From contig NZ_AP026769.1 of the NCBI RefSeq assembly GCF_026000295.1, positions 62,001 to 126,000 on the forward strand: a stretch of 64,000 bases of DNA, in the 5' to 3' direction. The notes under the pieces are model-generated. The model did not search any database. It was not told where the DNA came from and saw only the letters and a list, made by a program, of their open reading frames with translations. Position numbers and translations under genes: made by a program. Positions 39,779 through 50,016 of this stretch are shown in pieces (the stretch's first letter is position 1; each line of letters opens with the position of its first letter). The stretch comes from Helicobacter suis HS1. GTDB lineage: Bacteria > Campylobacterota > Campylobacteria > Campylobacterales > Helicobacteraceae.

Positions 39779-40498
39779 ATGCGTTTAGATCAATATTTGG
39801 TTGAAAAAGGGCTAGCTAAGAGCCGGACATGGGCTAAGCAACTGATTTTAGAGGGGAAGATTTGCACTAATGGCTATATTCTTAGTAAGCCTAGTTTAGA
39901 GATTAAGGGAGTACTATTAGAAAGTTTAGAGCAAAATCTAACCCTTATACCTAAACGTTTTATTAGCCGTGCAGGCCAAAAGCTTTGGCATTATTTAGAA
40001 AAATACCCTATTGATTGTTATCATAAAATTGTTTTAGATGTGGGTTCTAGCACGGGTGGGTTTGCACAAGTACTTTTAGAAAAAGGAGCGATGCGGGTTA
40101 TATGTGTAGATGTGGGCAAAGATCAGTTAGACCCAAGCCTTAAAACCCACCCACAGATTGAATTACATGAAAGGTGTGATATCCGCTATTTTAAAACTAG
40201 TACAATGCATGATTTATTAACCTGTGATGTGAGTTTTATTTCTTTGCATTTGCTTTTAAAAACTCTCTTACCCTTAAGCCGGCGCTATCTCTTGCTTTTT
40301 AAACCCCAATTTGAAGTGGGTCGTTTTGTTAAGCGCAATAAAAGAGGGGTGGTTATGGATTTTAACGCTACAAGGCAGTGTTTAGAAAATTTTATAAAAG
40401 AAGCGCAAGGCTATGGTTTAAAAGTAATGCGGATAGAAGAATCAGGCCTTAAGGGTAAAGAGGGCAATGTGGAGTTTTTTATTGATCTGCAAAGGTAG
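39779..40498 (+). CDS. tlyA: TlyA-family rRNA 2'-O-methyltransferase
   Basis: An N-terminal S4 domain (MRLDQYLVEKGLAKSRTWAK) precedes an FtsJ-like methyltransferase (VLDVGSSTGGFAQVLLEKGA; LLFKPQFEVG). TlyA methylates 16S/23S rRNA cytidines; the haemolysin name is historical. 239 aa. Confidence 0.92.
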   Translation: MRLDQYLVEKGLAKSRTWAKQLILEGKICTNGYILSKPSLEIKGVLLESLEQNLTLIPKRFISRAGQKLWHYLEKYPIDCYHKIVLDVGSSTGGFAQVLLEKGAMRVICVDVGKDQLDPSLKTHPQIELHERCDIRYFKTSTMHDLLTCDVSFISLHLLLKTLLPLSRRYLLLFKPQFEVGRFVKRNKRGVVMDFNATRQCLENFIKEAQGYGLKVMRIEESGLKGKEGNVEFFIDLQR

Positions 40499-40555
40499 AG
40501 ATTACTCTTTTAAGCCACTTCAGGTTAGAATAAAATAAAAATTCTAAGGATTTTT

Positions 40556-43067
40556 ATGGATTTGCCTCCCTTTGATCTAGCCTTAGAAAAGCATTATTAC
40601 AGTATTTGCCAAGACAGAGGCTATTTTGAAGTAGATAAAGATACAAATAAGCCTCCCTTTGCCCTCATGATGCCCCCGCCTAATATCACCGGTCGCTTGC
40701 ACATAGGGCATGCCCTCACTTTTAGCTTGCAAGATATTTTAGCACGCTTTAAACGCATGGACGGTTATCGCGTACTCTACCAACCCGGTTTAGATCATGC
40801 CGGTATTGCTACGCAAAATGTTGTAGAAAAGCAGCTATTAGAACAGGGAATTAAAAAAGAGGAGATTGGCCGTGAGGCTTTTATCCAAAAGGTTTTAGAA
40901 TGGAAAGAGGCTTGCGGGGGGCAGATTGTAGAGCAAATGCAACAACTAGGTATTTCTTGTGCTTGGAGTCGGTTGCGCTTTACGATGGATATAGGGTTAG
41001 AAAGGGCGGTTAAACAAGCGTTTAAAACATGGTTTGATCAAGGCTTGATTGTGCAAGGGACTTACATGATCAACTGGTGTTGTAAAGACGGGGCTTTAGC
41101 AGATATTGAGGTGGAATATGCAGAAGAGCAGGGTAAGCTTTATCATTTACGCTACTTTTTAGAGCAAGGCGGATTAGTCATAGTAGCCACTACACGCCCT
41201 GAAACTTTATTTGGCGATGTAGCACTCATGGTACACCCCGAAGATGCGCGCTATAAACACCTCATCGGCCAAAAGGCTATTTTGCCTCTAAATGGGCGGG
41301 TTATCCCTATTATTGCTGATTCTTATGTAGATCCTAGTTTTGGAAGTGGCTGTGTTAAAGTAACACCGGCGCATGATTTTAATGATTATGAGGTAGGCAA
41401 GCGCCACCAACTAGACTCCTTAGTGATCTTTGATGAAAAAGGGATTTTAAATAGCCATGCAGGTACATTTACTAATCACGATCGCCTAGAAGCTAGAGAT
41501 TTAATTGTGCAGGCCTTGCAAGAAGGGGGCTTTATAGAAAAAATTGAGGATCACACCCACCAAGTGGGCAAGTGTTATCGCTGTAATAGTTCTATTGAAC
41601 CTTATATTTCTAAGCAGTGGTTTGTTAAAAAAGAGGTGGCACAAGATTCAATTAGAAAAATCAAACAAGGTTTAGCGCACTTCTTCCCCTCCCATTGGCG
41701 CAATAATTACAACGCATGGATGGAGCAATTACGCGATTGGTGCATTAGCCGCCAACTTTGGTGGGGACATCGCATTCCTATCTTTACCTGTGCTAATCAC
41801 CACCAATTTGTCAGTCTGGATACGCCCAAAACTTGCCCTAAATGTGCTAATACCCATTTAGAACAAGACCCTGATGTACTAGATACTTGGTTTAGCTCAG
41901 GGCTTTGGCCCTTTAGTACTCTAGGCTGGGCTCAAGAAAATCTGGGTTTAGAGGGGGTTTTATTTGATCCCCATGATTTAAAAGATTTTTACCCCAATAG
42001 CGTTTTAATCACCGGTTTTGATATTTTATTTTTTTGGGTGGCGCGCATGCTTTTGGCTGGAGAAAGTTTCTTAGGTGAGTTGCCCTTTAAGCATATCTAC
42101 TTACACGCCCTAGTGCGCGATGAAAAGGGCGAGAAGATGAGCAAATCTAAGGGCAATGTTATTGATCCTTTAGAGATCATTAACACAGAGGGGAGTGATA
42201 GTTTGCGCTTTGCTTTGGCTATGCTTTGCGTACAAGGGCGGGATTTGCGCCTAAATAAGGAAGTGATCACCCAAGCACGCCACTTTACCCATAAACTCTA
42301 CCACGCTAGTTTGTTTTTATCTAAAAGTTTGATAGAGGCGGGAGGGAATTTACAAGTTAATTTAATAGAGTGTAAAAGCACACTAGGGCGGTATGCCAAA
42401 TCGCGTTTAAATGCTACCACTAAAGAAGTGCGCCTTGCGCTTGAATTGTACCGTTTTAATGATGCGGCTACAATTTTGTATCGTTTTTTCTGGGGGGAAT
42501 TTTGCGATTGGGTGGTAGAATTTTCTAAGGCTAGCAAAAACACCCAAGAAGCCCCCCAAGTTTTTAGCGAACTCATTTCTATTTTTAAAGAAGCTTTATT
42601 GCTACTTCACCCTTTTATGCCCTTTATTAGCGAATATTTCTACCATCATTTAAGCGGGACTTCTTTAGAAAAAGACCCTTCAATCATGATATGCCCCTAT
42701 CCTAAAGGGGGGGACTTAGATCATGCCTTAGAAATGCGTTTTGATGCGATTAAAGAGGCTATTACAGCCATTAGGCGGCTAAAAATTCTTTTAAACGCCC
42801 CCATTCAAAAGGTTTATCTGGAAAGTAAAGTGAATTTACAAATAGAGGAGCGCTAGTTTATTAGTAAACTTAGCAAAGTTGCACATTTAGAGTTGATAGT
42901 GCGGGGCGTTGCTAAAAGTTTGAGCGATACAGGCGAATTAGGGCGCGTACAAAAGAGTTTGGAGGGCGTTAATCTGACCTTTTATGTAGCCGATGCGCTC
43001 AGTGGGCAAGATGGGGTGCGCTCGGCTGGAACTTTCCATACAGAAGATAACCCTAATTTTTTGGCTA
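40556..43067 (+). pseudogene. valS: Valyl-tRNA synthetase, in-frame stop and 3' end overwritten
   Basis: Class I synthetase: HIGH motif in GRLHIGHAL, CP1 editing domain, KMSKS (KGEKMSKSKGNV), anticodon domain. TAG at 42854 ends the frame after 766 aa, about 100 short. The same frame continues FISKLSKVAHLELIVRGVAK, and NPNFLA of the C-terminal arm also survives between two ffh copies (42977-43045 and 43068-43173). An essential gene, so I infer overwriting plus an error at the TAG. Confidence 0.85.
42977..43045 (+). repeat. In-place copy of ffh 43797-43865 (offset 820)
   Basis: 69 identical bases; the valS frame continues in register on both sides. Confidence 0.93.
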
Positions 43068-43173
43068 TAAGTAAGTTTGATAGCGATAGCAAGGGCGGGG
43101 TTGCGTTAGGCATTGCCCACCAGTTACAAATCCCCTTGCGCTTTATCGGGCATGGGGAGAAGATCCCAGATTT
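43068..43173 (+). repeat. In-place copy of ffh 43888-43993 (offset 820)
   Basis: 106 identical bases replacing the valS end and the first base of the ffh start codon. Confidence 0.93.
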
Positions 43174-44507
43174 TGTTTGATACGCTAACCCAATCCTTTA
43201 AAAATGCCCTAGCTAAAATCCGTTTTCAAGACGATACAAAAGCTTTAGAAAAAGCTTTAGAGGAACTAAAAAAAGCCCTTTTGCGCAATGATGTCCACCA
43301 TAAAGTGGTTAAAGAACTGGTTAAAAACATTGAGGCTAAAACTAAAGCTAAGGGCATTGGCAAACAACAATTCTTTGATGCCTTACAAGAGAGTTTATTA
43401 GAAATTTTAAGTGTACCGGGTTGTTCTAGCGGGTTTGTTTATGCTCCCACCCCCCCTACTATTGTTTTGATGTGTGGGCTACAAGGAGGGGGTAAAACCA
43501 CCACCTGTGCCAAACTAGCACACTATCTTAAAACCCGCCATAAAAAGGTTTTATTAGTGGCTTGTGATTTAGAACGCTTGGCTGCTGTTGAACAGTTACA
43601 AGTTTTAGGTACACAAATTGGGGTAGAGGTTTTTTACCAAGAAGGCTCCATTTTAGAAATTGCTAAAGGAGCGCTAGAGCGCGCTAAAGAAGGGCAATTT
43701 GATGTGGTGATTGTAGATAGTGCGGGGCGTTTGGCTATTGATCAAAACTTAATGCAAGAACTTAAGGCTTTAAAAGATTTAATTAAACCTTCAGAAACCT
43801 TTTATGTAGCCGATGCGCTCAGTGGGCAAGATGGGGTGCGCTCGGCTGGAACTTTCCATACAGAAATCGGTTTAAGTGGGGTGGTTTTAAGTAAGTTTGA
43901 TAGCGATAGCAAGGGCGGGGTTGCGTTAGGCATTGCCCACCAGTTACAAATCCCCTTGCGCTTTATCGGGCATGGGGAGAAGATCCCAGATTTAGATATA
44001 TTCATGCCCGATCGCATCGCTAATCGTTTAATGGGAGCGGGGGATATTGCAGGTTTAGCGGAAAAAACGGCTAGTGTGATTAGTGCGTATGGCTAAGCGG
44101 CTAGTGTTTTTACTTAAACAACAGAATTGGGCAGCCCCATTAAAAAGTATACAACCTAAACGCTTTTTACCTTTTCATTCTCACAACCAAGAGGCGTTTT
44201 TAAACCAAGTAGAGCCTTCTTTTTCACTAGCCAACATGTGGTATTTGCTAGCGATGCGGGGTGTCCTTGTGTGAGCGATCCGGGGGCTAAATTAGTGGCA
44301 TTTGCCCAAGAGAGAAACGATCCAAGTATTTTAAATGGAAGCCGTAAAAAACGCATCGCCTTAGGTTGTGGGTTAGAAGTGGCTGAGATTAATCGCATTT
44401 TAAAGCGTTTTGATCAAGTTAAAGATTTAGCTAAAAAAATGAGCTCTAAGGGTGGGGTGGCGCATTTATTACAAACACTCCAACAAACCCGTATGCCCAA
44501 GAGATGA
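43173..44507 (+). pseudogene. ffh: Signal recognition particle protein Ffh, start and M-domain junction overwritten
   Basis: Targets nascent membrane proteins with 4.5S RNA. N domain starts at TTG 43173 (FDTLTQSFKNALAKIRFQDD); the expected ATG has been altered by the copy ending there. G domain: GLQGGGKTTTCAKLAHYL, DSAGR, SKFDSD. After TASVISAYG the sequence becomes an rsmI copy (44084-44311). The M-domain tail resumes in the same frame (GSRKKRIALGCGLEVAEINR) to a stop at 44507. Essential in bacteria, so the break is unlikely to be real. Confidence 0.87.
44084..44311 (+). repeat. In-place copy of rsmI 44900-45128 (offset 816-817)
   Basis: 228 bases, one shorter than the source (T5 versus T6 before CACTAGCC). 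It replaces the middle of the ffh M domain without changing its frame. Confidence 0.94.
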
Positions 44508-44543
44508 GGTTTAAACCATTAATTTGGCAAGTTCTTACAGTCA

Positions 44544-44615
44544 CAAAAGTATTTGCCATTAAAGAAATGACTAAATTAAACCAGCAATACTATAAAGGAG
44601 AGATCTCTGTTGTTT
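44544..44615 (+). repeat. In-place copy of rsmI 45362-45433 (offset 818)
   Basis: 72 identical bases replacing the rpmE start. Confidence 0.92.
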
Positions 44616-44797
44616 CATACATTCCATGCAAGGTTACTTGTGTAACTAGTGGTAAAGAAATTGAAGTACTGAGCACTAAAAGCGAATTAAGAATTGATAT
44701 TTCTAGCTTTTGCCACCCTTTTTATACAGGTAGCGATAAAATCGCCGACACCACCGGACGCGTGGAAAAATTCAGACAAAAATACAAAATGCAATAA
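44616..44797 (+). CDS. rpmE: 50S ribosomal protein L31, start overwritten
   Basis: [20 protein letters not shown] and [20 protein letters not shown] are L31, with cysteines that may bind zinc. The first ~8 residues (normally MKKGIHPE-like) are replaced by the rsmI copy. The open frame extends back to 44504 only through foreign sequence. rpmE-rsmI-rlmB is the normal Helicobacter order. Confidence 0.88.
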
Positions 44798-44799
44798 TT

Positions 44800-45639
44800 T
44801 TGCTCACCTTGCTACCCACTCCTATTGGCAATCTCAAAGATATGACTATGCGCGCGCTGGAGGCTTTGGCTAGTTGTGATGTGTGTTTGTGTGAAGATGT
44901 GCGTATCGCTAAGCGGCTAGTGTTTTTACTTAAACAACAGAATTGGGCAGCCCCATTAAAAAGTACACAACCTAAACGCTTTTTACCTTTTCATTCTCAC
45001 AACCAAGAGGCGTTTTTAAACCAAGTAGAGCCTTCTTTTTTCACTAGCCAACATGTGGTATTTGCTAGCGATGCGGGGTGTCCTTGTGTGAGCGATCCGG
45101 GGGCTAAATTAGTGGCATTTGCCCAAGAACATGGGATTACCTATGATGTTTTACCCGGGGCAAGCGCGTGTATTAATGCTTATAGTGCCAGTGGGTTTCA
45201 ATCTTCCTCTTTTTATTTTGTAGGCTTTTTGCCTCCTAAGAGTTTGAATCGGCGCGCTGCGCTTACTAAATTACGCGGTGTTGCTCCCCTTTTAGTTTTT
45301 TATGAAAGCCCTAAGCGTCTTTTGGACATGCTTGCCGATCTCAAAGAGATTTTCTCAGATGCAAAAGTATTTGCCATTAAAGAAATGACTAAATTAAACC
45401 AGCAATACTATAAAGGAGAGATCTCTGTTGTTTATGACAAACTTAGAGGTGCGGGTGCTAAGGCTTTGCAAGGAGAATGGGTATTGGTGGTAGAAAGCCA
45501 AGCTAATCAAGAACCTAGTTTATCGGCTATAGAAATTGAGTGCATGGATTTACCCCCTAAGATCAAGGTCAAGTTATTGGCTAAATTAGCACAGATAAGC
45601 CCTAAAGAATTGTATACGCGCGCTTATAAAAACCCATGA
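44800..45639 (+). CDS. rsmI: 16S rRNA (cytidine-1402 2'-O)-methyltransferase RsmI
   Basis: LLPTPIGNLKDMTMRALEAL and FASDAGCPCVSDPG are the tetrapyrrole-methylase-fold motifs. 279 aa, TTG start at 44800, just after the rpmE stop. It ends overlapping rlmB (CATGA). Intact native copy. Confidence 0.93.
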   Translation: MLTLLPTPIGNLKDMTMRALEALASCDVCLCEDVRIAKRLVFLLKQQNWAAPLKSTQPKRFLPFHSHNQEAFLNQVEPSFFTSQHVVFASDAGCPCVSDPGAKLVAFAQEHGITYDVLPGASACINAYSASGFQSSSFYFVGFLPPKSLNRRAALTKLRGVAPLLVFYESPKRLLDMLADLKEIFSDAKVFAIKEMTKLNQQYYKGEISVVYDKLRGAGAKALQGEWVLVVESQANQEPSLSAIEIECMDLPPKIKVKLLAKLAQISPKELYTRAYKNP

Positions 45640-46322
45640 TTGTCTTTGGTAAGCAAGTCGTGTTGCACATGCTCACGCATTATCCGAATAGGGTTTCTGT
45701 GTTGTATTTGGCTAAAGAGGTGGATAAAAAAACCTTTAGCTTATTTAGGGCACATCAAAGGGAGTATCAAAGCCAAATTATTAATTTAGACTTTAAAAAA
45801 GCCCAAGCAATGGCTAAAGGGGCTAATCATCAGGGTTTTTTAGCAGAGGTTTTACCTCCACAAAAAAGCACATTAAAAGATATTAAAACTCTTGATAAAA
45901 TTTTGGTGCTTTGCGGGTTAAGCGATGTGGGCAATGTGGGGGCTTTATTTAGAAGTGTAGCCGCTTTAGGTTTTGAGGGGGTGATTTTAGATTTGCACAT
46001 GCCCTATGAGGGGTTGGTGCGCTCTAGTTTGGGGGCGTTATATGATGTACCCTTTTGTGTGTGCCAAAATATTTTAGATGTTATTTGTGAACTCAAAGAG
46101 GCGGGGGTATTTTGCTATGGAGCGCACATTAGGGGACAAGATGTGAAAAATGCGGTGTTTACACACCCATTAGCTTTATTTTTAGGAAGCGAGGGAATGG
46201 GTTTACATTCTAGGATTTTAAACAAAATGGATCAACTTTTACATATCAAAATGCAGGGTAAAATGGATTCTTTAAATGTGAGTGTAGCGGGGGCAATTTT
46301 AATGGATAGGGTGAGAGGATGA
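45636..46322 (+). CDS. rlmB: TrmH/SpoU-family RNA 2'-O-methyltransferase (RlmB-like)
   Basis: SPOUT knot motifs: SDVGNVGALFRSVAALGFEG, LFLGSEGMGLH, MDSLNVSVAGAILM. 228 aa. The start overlaps the rsmI stop and the end overlaps the next gene by four bases. Confidence 0.88.
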   Translation: MIVFGKQVVLHMLTHYPNRVSVLYLAKEVDKKTFSLFRAHQREYQSQIINLDFKKAQAMAKGANHQGFLAEVLPPQKSTLKDIKTLDKILVLCGLSDVGNVGALFRSVAALGFEGVILDLHMPYEGLVRSSLGALYDVPFCVCQNILDVICELKEAGVFCYGAHIRGQDVKNAVFTHPLALFLGSEGMGLHSRILNKMDQLLHIKMQGKMDSLNVSVAGAILMDRVRG

Positions 46323-47359
46323 ATGAACAAGAAAAAATAGAGGCGCTAGATCAGGCGCTGGCATTATTACAAGAAAAGGGAATTAAAGAGATCGTACAAA
46401 CCACTAAAATTGCTAACCCACGAATCAAGGCAATTTTAGAAAAAGACTTTAATTCTTTGCAAAGAGTGCATGCTGTGGGGTTTTTGCAGATCCTAGAAAA
46501 AGAGTACCGGATTGATCTAAGCCAGTGGTTGGTGGAGTATGATAAAAAAAATTCTTTTGCCGGCTCTAAAGAAAGCCCTAAAGAAGTAAATGCCACTCCA
46601 GCGCCACAAGAGCAAAAAGTACAAAAAGAGTCAAAACAGGAGCAAGAAAAACCCCTGCCTTTTTTAGACGCTGAGCGCGTGGGGGATTTACCCCCCCCTA
46701 AAATCTCCTATGAACAAAAAACCTCTAAATGGGTTTTTATCGTCCCTGTCATCGTGCTAGCTCTTGCTCTTGGTTTGTATCTGCATTATAGTACTAACAC
46801 CACTCAAGAAAGTATATCAGAAAACACCCCCCTAGCAAAAACCCCGGATTCCCCCTCTCAGCCTCAAATAACTAGCACACAATCCTCCCCCACTCCACAA
46901 GAACAAAGCATACAAACAAAAACCTCAGAGCAAAACCAACCACAGCCTAAATTAACTCAAGAATCCCCAGCCCCAAGCTCTACCCCCTCTGGTTTAAAAA
47001 GTGCAGAAAATACTCCACCCTCTAATACACCTAATACGCCCCCTTCTAAAGAGGAGCAACCCCCCAAAGAAGAGGCAGAAAAATACCCCACTATTGAGAT
47101 CACGCCTAAAGAAGATGTGTGGATGGAAAGCATTGATTTACACACTAAGGATAAAAAACAAACAATTCTTAAAGAACCTTTTACTTTAAACACACAGGGG
47201 CATAAGTGGCTCTTAGCCTTTGGGCATGGAAATTTATCCATTAAAGCCAATGGCAAACTCTTAGACTTTAATCGCGAGCGTCCTTTGCGCTTTCTTTATA
47301 CCCCCAAAGGAGGATTACGACGCCTTAGCCTAGCCCACTACCAAGAGCGTAGCCGGTGA
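46319..47359 (+). CDS. Single-pass membrane protein with Pro/Thr-rich periplasmic linker
   Basis: 346 aa. A cytoplasmic helical N-terminus (~1-90) precedes one TM helix (WVFIVPVIVLALALGLYLHY, ~140-160), a long Ser/Thr/Pro/Gln linker, and a C-terminal beta-rich domain of the DUF4115/RodZ-like kind (IEITPKEDVWMESIDLHTKD..GHKWLLAFGHG). The layout resembles RodZ but the N-terminal HTH is weak. Conserved position after rlmB in Helicobacter. Confidence 0.6.
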   Translation: MNEQEKIEALDQALALLQEKGIKEIVQTTKIANPRIKAILEKDFNSLQRVHAVGFLQILEKEYRIDLSQWLVEYDKKNSFAGSKESPKEVNATPAPQEQKVQKESKQEQEKPLPFLDAERVGDLPPPKISYEQKTSKWVFIVPVIVLALALGLYLHYSTNTTQESISENTPLAKTPDSPSQPQITSTQSSPTPQEQSIQTKTSEQNQPQPKLTQESPAPSSTPSGLKSAENTPPSNTPNTPPSKEEQPPKEEAEKYPTIEITPKEDVWMESIDLHTKDKKQTILKEPFTLNTQGHKWLLAFGHGNLSIKANGKLLDFNRERPLRFLYTPKGGLRRLSLAHYQERSR

Positions 47360-48177
47360 GGTTGGTTTTACTCATCACAGCGTTTTACTTTTGCTTAAGC
47401 GCTGATGCCCTAGATACCAAAATTAAAAGTCTCATGGATCACACCTTTTACCAAACCAATAAAAATTTTATCCAGCGAGTCTTTAGCCATAAAAAGGCCT
47501 TTTATGAACAAGGGACTTTACAGATTCAAAAAGTGATCAATGCCCTTAAAGAAAATGGCCTACTACCCCTTAAGTTTAAAAAACCCAGCTCTTTACGCGT
47601 GCATTTTGAGGCAAAAACATCCCCACTTCTTTTACTTAAAACGATTCGAGGTGTACTTTCCTCTATGGGATATGCTTATTTCCCCATTTTAGAGGTTACG
47701 CATAACCAAGATGATAGTAGCGCTACCTTTGCCCTCACTACAGAATATGCCCTTGATCCAACCCTTCTTGCTAAACTCTTTGCCAAACAAGGCTTTGTAC
47801 TTTTAGATTTAAAGCGCAATAGCCTTAAAGATTGGAGTTATACCTTCCAAGTTAATACCCCAAAATTAGCCCATGCCACCCCAATTATCCCGGTTAATGA
47901 TGGGATAGAGTTAAAAGAAATTAGCGGGGTGTATTGGCTGGACATGACTGATAGTGGTAAATTAATTATAGCGGCCAATGATAAGGAATGGCAACCCCAA
48001 GTTAGTTTTTTTGACGCCACCCTGCACATGCTAAATTACACAGCCACAGATACCCCTACAGAAAAAATTAGCCTAGACATTACAGATAAGGTACGCTTTG
48101 TGCGGGTGAGTGATGTGAATAACCCTCTTGTTTTAAAGGGAGGGATTAAAGTTTGGTTAGAACCTATAAAGCGGTGA
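47356..48177 (+). CDS. Periplasmic hypothetical protein
   Basis: 273 aa with a short signal peptide (MRLVLLITAFYFCLSADA). No catalytic motif seen. Overlaps the previous gene by four bases and is followed at once by selB, so they are probably co-transcribed. Confidence 0.6.
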   Translation: MRLVLLITAFYFCLSADALDTKIKSLMDHTFYQTNKNFIQRVFSHKKAFYEQGTLQIQKVINALKENGLLPLKFKKPSSLRVHFEAKTSPLLLLKTIRGVLSSMGYAYFPILEVTHNQDDSSATFALTTEYALDPTLLAKLFAKQGFVLLDLKRNSLKDWSYTFQVNTPKLAHATPIIPVNDGIELKEISGVYWLDMTDSGKLIIAANDKEWQPQVSFFDATLHMLNYTATDTPTEKISLDITDKVRFVRVSDVNNPLVLKGGIKVWLEPIKR

Positions 48178-48178
48178 T

Positions 48179-49999
48179 ATGCAATATTTTCTACTGGGCA
48201 CTTGTGGGCATGTTGATCATGGCAAAAGCGCTTTAATTAAGGCTTTAACAGGCTTTGATGGAGACACTAGTGTACATGAACGCATGCGTGGTATTACTAT
48301 TGATTTAAGTTTTACAAGTTTAAAAACTTCTAAACGAACTTTAGGTTTTATTGATGTACCCGGACATAAAAATTTAGTCTCTACGATGATTGGGGGGAGT
48401 TTTGGATTAGATGCAACCTTGCTTGTAATAGATGCCTTTGAAGGATTAAAAGAACAAAGTTTTGAACATGCTTTAGTGCTTTCATTACTACAAATCCCCT
48501 GTCTGATTATTTTAAGTAAAGCCGATAAATGCCCTGATATTAAGGCTCAAAAACAAGCCATAATAGAAGCGCTTAAACCCTATTCTCTTTGTATTTTAGG
48601 TGTGTTAGCCTGTAGTATTTATAATCCTGAGAGTATCCAAACACTCAAAGACTTTTTACTCCAATATCCCTTTAGCAAACGCCAAACCAACCAAGATTTA
48701 AACCACCTTTTTAGGCTTTATATTGATCGTGTTTTTACAGTGCAGGGGCGAGGGGTGGCTGTAAGTGGCACGGTGCTTGGAGGCTGTATTAAACAAGGGG
48801 ATAAAATCACTATCGCGCCTTTATCTAAAGAAGTTAGCGTTAAAACCTTGCACCAACATGGAGAGGAAGTTAAGCAGGCTCATATCCATGAACGCGTGGC
48901 GTTGCATTTACAAAATATAAAAGCTACAGAATTACAAGAAGGCATGCTTTTAACCCTTAAGGGTTATTTGCGCGGATTTGATAGCATTGATGTAGAATTG
49001 CGCACCTGCAATAACCCCGCACTCAAGCATAACCAACACATCACCCTGCAAATTGGCACACTCAAACTACAAGCTAGGGTGTTGATCTTACAATACCCCT
49101 ATGCCACTTTAATCTGTAGCCAAAAAATCTTTGCATGTTATTTAGATTTAATCATTATTAGCATTAACCAGCGGGTTTGGGGAGCAGCTTTAGTACTTAA
49201 CCCTATTACTGATTTACTCAAAAAACCTATCAAATTAGCTTTACTTAAAGCGCTATCTTGCAAAGATTTAGCCCAAAGTTTTAATATCTTAACTAAAGCC
49301 CATAAAAAAGGCTTTGGGTTGCTCTCTTCTATGCAGCGCTTTGCTTGTACAACGCATAAAGCCTTAGAAATTGCTAACACTCTCCCTGATGTCTTAGTAG
49401 ACTCACAAGAGTGTGTACTTTATGCCCCTAGCACTCTTAAAAATGTGATTCACACTCTTTTAAATATTTATAAAAACAACCCCCAAGCGCTTTTAAGCGC
49501 TAAAAGCCTTAACTCTAAGCACAACTACATTAGCCCCTATTTGGCCACTCTAGCGTTTAAAGTTTTAGAACAAAGGGGGCAATTACAAGAGGAAAAAGGG
49601 CTGTGGTTTTTAAAAGGTCTTGTTTTAGAAAAATTACAAGACAAACTCCAAGATAAGCTTTATCAACTCATTGCACAGGCTAAATTTAGCCCCCAAGCCC
49701 CCTATAATCTTTACGATCTTTTAGATATAGATCGAAGAGTTGGGGATCTAGCTTTAAAAACTCTATGCCAACAACGCAAGGTGATACGGTTATGCCATAA
49801 CGTGTTTGTGCAAAAAGAAGCCTTAGAGGAGATGGTGTGTTTAATGAGAGATTTATTAAACACGCATAGGAGTTTAGATATTCATTTACTTAAAGAGAAT
49901 CTATCTCTCTCACGCAAATACTGCATCGCCTATTTAGAATATTTTGATCATTTAGGTTATACCCATAATCAAAATGGCCAACGCACCCTTAAATCTTAA
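48179..49999 (+). CDS. selB: Selenocysteine-specific elongation factor SelB
   Basis: EF-Tu-like GTPase (GTCGHVDHGKSALIKALTG, DVPGHKN, LSKADKCP) with beta-barrel domains (RVFTVQGRGVAVSGTVLGG) and a C-terminal winged-helix region that binds the SECIS element. 606 aa. H. pylori lacks this system. No selA, selD or tRNA-Sec is visible in the window. Confidence 0.9.
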   Translation: MQYFLLGTCGHVDHGKSALIKALTGFDGDTSVHERMRGITIDLSFTSLKTSKRTLGFIDVPGHKNLVSTMIGGSFGLDATLLVIDAFEGLKEQSFEHALVLSLLQIPCLIILSKADKCPDIKAQKQAIIEALKPYSLCILGVLACSIYNPESIQTLKDFLLQYPFSKRQTNQDLNHLFRLYIDRVFTVQGRGVAVSGTVLGGCIKQGDKITIAPLSKEVSVKTLHQHGEEVKQAHIHERVALHLQNIKATELQEGMLLTLKGYLRGFDSIDVELRTCNNPALKHNQHITLQIGTLKLQARVLILQYPYATLICSQKIFACYLDLIIISINQRVWGAALVLNPITDLLKKPIKLALLKALSCKDLAQSFNILTKAHKKGFGLLSSMQRFACTTHKALEIANTLPDVLVDSQECVLYAPSTLKNVIHTLLNIYKNNPQALLSAKSLNSKHNYISPYLATLAFKVLEQRGQLQEEKGLWFLKGLVLEKLQDKLQDKLYQLIAQAKFSPQAPYNLYDLLDIDRRVGDLALKTLCQQRKVIRLCHNVFVQKEALEEMVCLMRDLLNTHRSLDIHLLKENLSLSRKYCIAYLEYFDHLGYTHNQNGQRTLKS

Positions 50000-50016
50000 C
50001 CCAATTAAGGCATGTA

